Below are positions 58,431 to 64,000 of a stretch of DNA of 64,000 nucleotides, in pieces. The DNA comes from UBA11740 sp035635855. Lineage in GTDB: Bacteria; Acidobacteriota; Blastocatellia; Pyrinomonadales; Pyrinomonadaceae. The notes beneath the pieces were generated by a model, which was given only the letters and a program-made list of their open reading frames with translations, ran no database searches and was not told where the DNA came from. The stretch is taken from the NCBI GenBank assembly GCA_035635855.1, contig DASQAF010000003.1, forward strand, positions 1 through 64,000. Reading direction: 5' to 3'. Made by a program: the position numbers and the translations under genes. The stretch's first letter is position 1; each line of letters begins with the position of its first letter.

Positions 58431-59531
58431 ATGGATCTCTCAATCACAGTCAACGGCATCAAATTCCCCAACCCCTTCTTACTTGGTTCCGGCCCTCCGG
58501 GAACCAACGCGCGCGTAATCGCCAAGTCATACGAGGCCGGCTGGGGCGGCGCGGTCGCCAAGACCGTCAGCCTCGAATCGAGCAAAGTCGTCAACGTCGT
58601 GCCACGCTATGGCAAGCTGCGCTCGCGTGACAATGGCGAAGTGATCGGCTTTGAAAATATCGAATTGATCTCCGATCGTCCCATCGAAGTCTGGCTCGAA
58701 GAGTTTCGCCAGATTAAGAAAGACTATCCCGACCACGTTCTGATTGCTTCCATTATGGAAGAATACGACAAGGGCCGCTGGCAAGAGCTCACTTGTCTGG
58801 TACAGGACACCGGCGTCGACGCTTTCGAGCTGAACTTTTCGTGTCCGCATGGAATGACAGAGCGCAAGATGGGTTCAGAGATGGGCGAGCATCCCGATTT
58901 GACCGAAGAAGTGACCGCGTGGGTGACTGAAGTAGCGAAGATTCCAGTCTGGGCAAAGATGACGCCCAATATTACCAACATTAAAGAACCGGCGATGGCC
59001 GCAGTGCGCGGCGGGGCCAATGGTATTTCTGCGATTAACACCATACTTTCTGTCATCGGCGTGAACCTGGATACGCTGCGGCCGATGCCCACCGTCGAAG
59101 GCTATACGGTGCCGGGCGGCTATTCTTCACAGGCGGTGAAGCCAATAGCCTTGCGCATGGTGAGCCAGCTGGCTTTGTCCCTGCCCAAAGGAACTTCGGT
59201 AAGCGGGATCGGCGGCATTGAAACTGCGCACGATGCGATCGAGTTCATGCTGTTGGGCGCAGCCACTGTGCAGATTTGTACCGGCGTAATGCTTAAGGGC
59301 GTCAAGATGGTTGATGAACTGAAAGAGGGTTTGGCAAAGTTCATGACCGACAAAGGCTTCAACTCAGTGCAGGAGATCGTCGGCCAGAGCTTGCCTTACT
59401 TTTCAACTCACATGGATCTGGTCAGTCGCATGAAGGAGGCGAAACGGCACAAGGCCGGTGAAGCCGCGCGCGACAACGAGTGGGCCCAGAAGGACATTAC
59501 CGAGAAGACCGCGGAGCTGACATCAAACTAA
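58431..59531 (+). CDS. preA: dihydropyrimidine dehydrogenase catalytic subunit (PreA-type) without ferredoxin domain
   Basis: A 366-residue FMN-barrel protein matching the C-terminal catalytic part of dihydropyrimidine dehydrogenase: DLSITVNGIKFPNPFLLGSG, FELNFSCPHGMTERKMG (residues ~132-148), AKMTPNITNI, GISAINTI, GYSSQAVKPIALRM, VSGIGGIETAHDAIEFMLLG. E. coli PreA continues into two [4Fe-4S] motifs; here the last ~45 residues are charged and hold no Cys. No PreT-like NADH-flavin subunit is in the window. It would reduce uracil/thymine, but the electron route is unclear. Starts 28 bases after the amidase stop. Confidence 0.88.
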   Translation: MDLSITVNGIKFPNPFLLGSGPPGTNARVIAKSYEAGWGGAVAKTVSLESSKVVNVVPRYGKLRSRDNGEVIGFENIELISDRPIEVWLEEFRQIKKDYPDHVLIASIMEEYDKGRWQELTCLVQDTGVDAFELNFSCPHGMTERKMGSEMGEHPDLTEEVTAWVTEVAKIPVWAKMTPNITNIKEPAMAAVRGGANGISAINTILSVIGVNLDTLRPMPTVEGYTVPGGYSSQAVKPIALRMVSQLALSLPKGTSVSGIGGIETAHDAIEFMLLGAATVQICTGVMLKGVKMVDELKEGLAKFMTDKGFNSVQEIVGQSLPYFSTHMDLVSRMKEAKRHKAGEAARDNEWAQKDITEKTAELTSN

Positions 59532-59636
59532 AAGCCTTGACCTTCAGCGGTTCTAAAAGTATCTTTGCTGAGACAAACGATCCGTTCGCACTCTCTCGCC
59601 CACTTAACTACAGCCATTTCAATCAAGGAGGCCCCC

Positions 59637-61310
59637 ATGGGTAAACACCTTGTGCAAACCAGTAGACGCAAATTCATAGGACGTGTGGGAGCGGCCACTG
59701 TCGCGGCGGGAGTTATCGGCTTCGAACCGTTACTTGGGAATCCGCATTCTGAGGTTCACGCCGCGTCGCCCGCCCAGGGATCCAATCAGCGAGCCAACGA
59801 GTGCGCGAAACTTCGCCGCGATTCGGCCCAGGTTGGATTGCAAAGCACGCCGCAAAATCTGCAGCATCCTGCCAACGGCGACGAAGATCTCTATCCGAAT
59901 AAGATAGCCAGCTATTCGAAGGGGCTGCCTCACAACGCCGATGGCACGGTCGTTCTTAGTGCTTACGCTGCGATGCTCAAGGCCTTGAACAGTGGTAGCA
60001 ACGCCGACTTCAGTGCGATTCCCCTGGGTGGTGATCGCAAGTTAACCAATCCGCAAGCGGGCCTCGCGTTTGACATGGAAGGCGCCGACACGCATGCGAT
60101 GCTGCAACCGCCCGCGCCGGCGTTTTCGAGCCGCGAACAGGCAGCCGAAATCTCTGAGAATTACTGGATGGCTTTGCTGCGCGATGTTCCTTATGCCGAG
60201 TATTCATCAAGTACGCTGGCCAATGCAGCGGCCGCTGATCTGACGCTTTATGGTTCAGATTTCAAAGGTGCGAAGAGCGGAGGCGTGGTCACGCCGGAAA
60301 CACTGTTTCGCGGTCTCACACCCGGCGATCAGAAGGGGCCATACCTATCGCAGTTCTTCTATCAACCATGCAACTTCGGCGCGAACAAAATCGAGCAGAA
60401 GACCACAACCGCGGCGTTCGGGATCGACTACATGACTGATTTCAGCACGTGGCTCGCGGTTCAGCGAGGAGTCAACCAGGGGCCACAGGCACTGGATCCC
60501 GTAATGCGCTATATGCGTGCCGGCCGCGACATCGGTCAGTGGGTGCATATCGACGTGCTATTCCAGGCGTACTTTCAGGCTTTCCTGGTGCTTGCCGGCG
60601 CGGGTGCTCCCTTCGATAGTGGAAATCCATACGTCAACAATCCTACTCAGGATGGCTTCGGCACGTTTGGCGGGCCACATATTGCTACCTTGTTGTGCGA
60701 GGTGTCGACGCGCGCGCTGAAGGCAGTTTGGTTTCAGAAGTGGTTCGTTCATCGACGGCTGCGGCCCGAAGTTCACGCTGCGCGCGTGGACCGCACGCTT
60801 TATCATGGCGGTGGTTATCCGGTACATGCGGATATTCTCAATTCACTCTCCACGGTTTCGCGGCTGGGTGGGTACATGCCTTCCGGAAACGCGCTCTTAC
60901 CGATGGCTTTCCCTGAAGGTTCGCCGACGCACCCCGCCTATGGCGCGGGCCACGCAACCGTGGCAGGAGCCTGCGTGACGATCCTGAAGGCCTGGTTCAA
61001 AGAGTCGATCAAGTTGGTCGACATTGGTTTGATTCCGACGCAACCTTCAAATGATGGCACTACCCTGGTGTCTTACACAGGTGGCGATGCAGGCGATCTC
61101 ACCGTCGGCGGCGAACTGAACAAGATTGCGTCGAATGTTGCTCTTGGTCGCAACACGGCCGGTGTTCACTGGCGTTCTGATGGAACTGAATCGCTGAAGT
61201 TGGGCGAGCAAGTGGCCATTGGAATCCTGAAGGATCAAAAGGCCTGCTACAACGAAACCTTCAGCGGCTTTTCGGTGACGAAGTTCGACGGCACGCAAGT
61301 AACGGTTTAA
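59637..61310 (+). CDS. Tat-exported vanadium-dependent haloperoxidase-like protein
   Basis: A 557-residue PAP2/haloperoxidase-superfamily protein with a twin-arginine signal (QTSRRKFIGRVGAATVAAG). Vanadate/phosphate-site motifs in order: KWFVHRRLRPEV, HPAYGAGHATVAGAC (Ser of the common SGH is Ala) and ALGRNTAGVHWRSDGTESL. The length and layout fit bacterial bromo/chloroperoxidase homologues rather than small PAP2 phosphatases. Expected to oxidise halides with peroxide, or to act as an acid phosphatase. CAAGGAGG precedes ATG 59637. Follows preA by ~105 bases. Confidence 0.88.
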   Translation: MGKHLVQTSRRKFIGRVGAATVAAGVIGFEPLLGNPHSEVHAASPAQGSNQRANECAKLRRDSAQVGLQSTPQNLQHPANGDEDLYPNKIASYSKGLPHNADGTVVLSAYAAMLKALNSGSNADFSAIPLGGDRKLTNPQAGLAFDMEGADTHAMLQPPAPAFSSREQAAEISENYWMALLRDVPYAEYSSSTLANAAAADLTLYGSDFKGAKSGGVVTPETLFRGLTPGDQKGPYLSQFFYQPCNFGANKIEQKTTTAAFGIDYMTDFSTWLAVQRGVNQGPQALDPVMRYMRAGRDIGQWVHIDVLFQAYFQAFLVLAGAGAPFDSGNPYVNNPTQDGFGTFGGPHIATLLCEVSTRALKAVWFQKWFVHRRLRPEVHAARVDRTLYHGGGYPVHADILNSLSTVSRLGGYMPSGNALLPMAFPEGSPTHPAYGAGHATVAGACVTILKAWFKESIKLVDIGLIPTQPSNDGTTLVSYTGGDAGDLTVGGELNKIASNVALGRNTAGVHWRSDGTESLKLGEQVAIGILKDQKACYNETFSGFSVTKFDGTQVTV

Positions 61311-61426
61311 GGCCAATGAAGGGCGCGACGTGAGTGGGCGCAAAAAAAACATTCCCTGAGAAGACCCCGGACCTGACGTCTAATTGAAGAGCCAGGTAAG
61401 ATAATCGTGATGGAGGCTTAGAAGAT

Positions 61427-61696
61427 ATGGGCCTACCTTTGATGTTCGTAGCCTTTGCTAGCTTCGTTTGTTTCGTTCTGGTTCTGGTCAAACAGTTTCA
61501 GAACGCCGGTGCACTGCACGGAATCATTGGAATAGTTACCTGCGGCATTTGGACGTTCATCTGGGGCTGGATCAACGCTGGAAGATCCAGCTTCCGGCCG
61601 CTGATGTTGGTGTGGACGACCTTAATCATCGTTCAGTTTGTAATTATGAACATCGGCAGATGCTATAGCCCATGGACGCCATTCTTCATGTGTTGA
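61427..61696 (+). CDS. small membrane protein, two spans
   Basis: An 89-residue protein with two to three hydrophobic helices (LMFVAFASFVCFVLVLVKQF, IIGIVTCGIWTFIWGWI, LVWTTLIIVQFVIMNIG). No family recognised. ATG 61427 has GGAGG ~15 bases upstream. Converges with the exonuclease III gene, 26 bases apart. Confidence 0.65.
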   Translation: MGLPLMFVAFASFVCFVLVLVKQFQNAGALHGIIGIVTCGIWTFIWGWINAGRSSFRPLMLVWTTLIIVQFVIMNIGRCYSPWTPFFMC

Positions 61697-61722
61697 TTCA
61701 GGCGGGAGCTCTGGATGGTACT

Positions 61723-62490
61723 TCAATCAAACTCTGCGACGACCGGCGCATGATCGGAAGGTCGCTCCCAGCCACGCGGCTCTTTATCGATCCAGGTATT
61801 TTTGCTGCGAGCCGCCAGCGGCGCCGAAACCCAGACGTGATCGATGCGCAGGCCGAGGTTGCGGCGAAATCCTCCCGCGCGATAATCCCACCAGGAATAG
61901 TGGCCCCCTTCTTCAGTATGTAAACGAAAGGTGTCGGTGAATCCCCAGTCCTTGATCTGCTGTAACGCCGCGCGCTCCGGTTCGCTAAAGAGGATTCGAT
62001 TTTGCCAGAGGCGTGGGTCGTGCACGTCGCGCTCTTCCGGAGCGACATTAAAGTCGCCACAAAGCAGCACCGGCGTCGCCGGGTCATAGTTCTGATCGAG
62101 AAACTCGCGCAGCCGCTTCATCCATCCCAGCTTGAACTGATATTTTTCTGAACCGACCATCTGTCCGTTGGGAATATAAACATTGACGACGCGGACGCCG
62201 GCAATATCTGCTGCGACCAGACGAGCATGGCTCGAGGCATCGTCCTCTGGATACCCACGAACCACATTGCCGCAGCTCCCGCGAGAGAGAATCGCGACGC
62301 CGTTGTAACTCTGCTGGCCAAAGATGACGCACTCATAGCCGACGGCCTTAAGTTCAAGCAGCGGGAATTTTTCGTCGGCACACTTACTTTCCTGGATGCA
62401 GAGCACGTCGGGCTGCGCCGTTTCAAGCCAGCGAGTGACATGCGGCAAGCGGGCGGCGATCGAGTTGACGTTCCAGGTAGCGATTTTCAT
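61723..62490 (-). CDS. xthA: exodeoxyribonuclease III
   Basis: A 255-residue Mg-dependent AP endonuclease/3'-5' exonuclease. Motifs: MKIATWNVNSIAARLPHVTR, LCIQESKCADEKFP with catalytic Glu, VYIPNGQM with Tyr, LLCGDFNVAPEERDVHDP, and YSWWDYRAGGFRRNLGLRID followed by SDHAPV with the catalytic Asp-His. ATG 62490 gives the standard N-terminus; a longer frame to 62508 is unlikely. Base-excision repair role in the cytoplasm. Confidence 0.95.
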   Translation of the reverse strand: MKIATWNVNSIAARLPHVTRWLETAQPDVLCIQESKCADEKFPLLELKAVGYECVIFGQQSYNGVAILSRGSCGNVVRGYPEDDASSHARLVAADIAGVRVVNVYIPNGQMVGSEKYQFKLGWMKRLREFLDQNYDPATPVLLCGDFNVAPEERDVHDPRLWQNRILFSEPERAALQQIKDWGFTDTFRLHTEEGGHYSWWDYRAGGFRRNLGLRIDHVWVSAPLAARSKNTWIDKEPRGWERPSDHAPVVAEFD

Positions 62491-62503
62491 ATCCCAACAA
62501 TTT

Positions 62504-62593
62504 GCCACGGAGGCACAGAGACACAGAGATTAGAACAAAAAGCGTATCTCAGGTTTGTTGAGTCTTATCTCGGTGTCTCGGCGCCTCTGTGGC
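62504..62593. repeat. intergenic palindrome, GCCACGGAGGCACAGAG/CTCTGTGGC type
   Basis: GCCACGGAGGCACAGAGACA is mirrored by GTGTCTCGGCGCCTCTGTGG; it fills the gap between the exonuclease III and M20 peptidase genes. Confidence 0.75.
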
Positions 62594-62599
62594 AGTGTT

Positions 62600-63769
62600 T
62601 CACAACGTCGCAATCAGCCCCGACAATACGGCGCCCTGCCGCGCAATGTTATCGATAACAATGTGTTCATGCGCCGCATGCGCCCCATCGCCTTCAATGC
62701 CTAATCCGTCGAGCACGGGCACGCCCAACGAGCCCACAAAATTTCCGTCGGAAGCTCCGCCGACGCTCGCTTCACCCAGGTCGAAATCAAGCAACGACGC
62801 AAGTTCGCGAGCGCGTTTATAAAGCGAGGCAACGAGGGCAGTGCGTTCCAGCGGTGGGCGATTGATGCCGCCGCCAATGGTAAGCTGCGCACGCTCGTCA
62901 AAGGGCTTTAGATTTACAATGGCACTCTCAATTCTGCCCGCTTCAACGGCTGAGCTGAAACGCACGTCGATCTCAGCCTCGGCTTCGTCCGGAACTACAT
63001 TTGAATGGGTGCCACCGTGCGCGACCGTTACCATCACCGTGGTTCCGGTCGCCGGATCGTTCAGATTGTGCAGCCGTATTGTCTGACGCGCGAGTTCCAG
63101 CACGGCGCTGACGCCTTTCTCCGGTTCGAGACCAGCATGGGCCGCGCGGCCGTGGACTTTGATCGTGAACATGCCAGTTCCCTTCCTCGCGGTTTTGACC
63201 CGGCCGCCGCTCGCCGGTGGTTCCAACACGAGAACTGCTCGGGCATTCTTTGCTTCTTCTTCGACCAACGGACGGCCGCTGGGACTGCCGCTCTCTTCGT
63301 CACAAGTCAAAAGGATTGTCACGGGTGATTGCGGGCACGCTTCAGTTGCCTCGCAGGCGCGCAAAGCTTCCAGCGCCAGCGCCAGGTTGGCTTTCATATC
63401 AAAAATTCCCGGACCATAAATTCGATTCCCCTCGGCGCGCCACGGCCGCTCTTTGACCGCGCCGCGTGGATGAACGGTATCGGTGTGACCGAGAATTACA
63501 ATCGGCGCCGCCTCATTCTCTCCAGCGAAGGCGCGAATCCGCACGTGTTCGCCAAAATCCTCACTCGTGATTCGCTCAACCGAATTGACGGCGCCAATAC
63601 TGCCGGCGGCGCTGGCCAGCAGAGACACGACGGCACTACTGCCGTCCTTATCGCCCGAGGGCGATTCGGTTTCAACCAGAGCACAAGTCAGTGCCAGCAA
63701 CTCGTGCTGGCGCGCGACGAAGTGTTCGCGCAACGCAACCAGTGTTTCTTTTGTCATTTGGTTCGGCAT
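62600..63769 (-). CDS. M20-family metallopeptidase (glutamate carboxypeptidase-like)
   Basis: A 389-residue zinc amidohydrolase of the M20A/CPG2 type. Ligands and catalytic residues: VILGHTDTVHPRG (His, Asp), GPGIFDMKANLALALEAL (bridging Asp), LTCDEESGSPSGR (catalytic Glu pair), LVLEPP and HAAHEHIVIDN (last His). The dimerisation insert with GRAAHAGLEPEKGVSAVLEL is present. GAAGG lies ahead of ATG 63769; ATG 63757 is an alternative. It starts seven bases after the enolase-superfamily gene, suggesting joint work on N-acyl amino acids or dipeptides (inference). Confidence 0.92.
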   Translation of the reverse strand: MPNQMTKETLVALREHFVARQHELLALTCALVETESPSGDKDGSSAVVSLLASAAGSIGAVNSVERITSEDFGEHVRIRAFAGENEAAPIVILGHTDTVHPRGAVKERPWRAEGNRIYGPGIFDMKANLALALEALRACEATEACPQSPVTILLTCDEESGSPSGRPLVEEEAKNARAVLVLEPPASGGRVKTARKGTGMFTIKVHGRAAHAGLEPEKGVSAVLELARQTIRLHNLNDPATGTTVMVTVAHGGTHSNVVPDEAEAEIDVRFSSAVEAGRIESAIVNLKPFDERAQLTIGGGINRPPLERTALVASLYKRARELASLLDFDLGEASVGGASDGNFVGSLGVPVLDGLGIEGDGAHAAHEHIVIDNIARQGAVLSGLIATL

Positions 63770-63776
63770 GTTCAGG

Positions 63777-64000
63777 TTAACCTTCGACTCGCTCTCGTCT
63801 TACGGTCAAACGATCAATTCGCTCGCGATTGACCTCAAATCCAATTCCAGGTTTGTCGGGCGCCGCAATAGTGCCGCGCGCACTGACGGTCACCGCGGGC
63901 GCGATGATGTCTTCTTCCCAATATCGCGCGCTGGCGGAAACATCGCCGGGCAGGGTGAACCCGGGTAACGTGGCCATGGCTATGTTATGAGCGCGTCCGA
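63777..64000 (-). CDS. enolase-superfamily protein (dipeptide epimerase / N-acylamino-acid racemase-like), C-terminal fragment
   Basis: The frame is open to the window edge, so only the last ~74 codons are seen. HNIAMATLPGFTLPGDVSAS, ARYWEEDIIAP, ARGTIAAPDKPGIGFEVNRE and RIDRLTVR match the end of mandelate-racemase/muconate-lactonising-type enzymes, where the PGDxSxSxRYWxxDI and PGxGxEV motifs recur. The barrel and metal ligands lie outside the window. Adjacent to an M20 peptidase, so an epimerase or racemase of peptide-derived amino acids is plausible. Confidence 0.65.
   Translation of the reverse strand, partial: GRAHNIAMATLPGFTLPGDVSASARYWEEDIIAPAVTVSARGTIAAPDKPGIGFEVNRERIDRLTVRRERVEG

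Noticed and set aside
58431..59531. PreA-type gene considered as a class 1 dihydroorotate dehydrogenase
   Set aside because: NFSCPHGMTERKMG and GYSSQAVKPIALR are PreA/DPD features, a class 2 pyrD already exists in the window and the neighbours are pyrimidine-degradation genes.
1..64000. Insertion sequences, prophage, integrase or attachment sites
   Set aside because: No transposase, integrase or phage-like protein was seen; repeats present are short palindromes without coding capacity.
1..64000. tRNA or rRNA genes
   Set aside because: No cloverleaf with a TTCGANNC-type loop and CCA-compatible acceptor, nor rRNA sequence, was noticed by eye; a dedicated scan could still find one.

Overview
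The window reads as chromosomal DNA of a soil-type, moderately high-GC Gram-negative bacterium, most likely an acidobacterium of the Blastocatellia kind. That assignment is inference. It rests on many Tat-exported enzymes, large S9 and S10 peptidases, an ECF42-type sigma factor with DGPF (YCII) proteins, DinB and VOC families, class 2 DHODH, TTG/GTG starts and abundant intergenic palindromes. No rRNA, tRNA, phage, insertion sequence or CRISPR array was recognised.

Layout. 1-4.3 kb: the end of a LysR regulator, an AraC regulator, a YcaC-like cysteine hydrolase and two enoyl-CoA hydratase homologues. 4.4-8.6 kb (minus): two large secreted proteins, one with a beta/gamma-crystallin domain and a duplicated DLTG(T/V)W module. 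8.9-11.4 kb (minus): a divergent DAHP synthase and PheA. 11.5-20.9 kb: an ECF42 sigma factor facing a long run of small genes (three DGPF, five VOC, DinB, DUF1801, SRPBCC, DoxX and a frameshifted methyltransferase). 20.9-29.6 kb: H3TH exonuclease, OmpA, two Tat enzymes, WD40, ACT, alpha/beta hydrolase, DinB. 29.7-34.1 kb: a histidine kinase lacking its phospho-acceptor His, an MFS transporter and a redoxin whose active-site Cys is an in-frame TGA. 34.2-39.4 kb: UMP synthesis genes pyrC, pyrB, pyrR facing pyrD, pyrF. 39.4-44 kb: tandem DUF3108 protein, Fur-box-controlled FTR1 permease, acyl-CoA ligase. 44-59.5 kb: a reductive pyrimidine-degradation region. 59.6-64 kb: vanadium haloperoxidase, exonuclease III, M20 peptidase and the end of an enolase-superfamily gene.

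How the genes work together. The pyr genes build UMP. Five kilobases further on, an NCS1 transporter, PreA-type dihydropyrimidine dehydrogenase, dihydropyrimidinase, beta-ureidopropionase, class III aminotransferase and aldehyde dehydrogenase could import uracil or thymine and take it to beta-alanine and on to semialdehyde oxidation. Exported peptidases are interleaved with these, which suggests nitrogen scavenging (inference).

The most unusual items are a Tat-exported D-amino-acid-oxidase-like enzyme that appears circularly permuted, with a dispersed repeat in the new linker; a probable selenocysteine (UxxC) membrane redoxin with a bacterial-SECIS-like hairpin right after the TGA; a PreA without its Fe-S domain; the His-less sensor kinase; and a dense set of intergenic palindromes.
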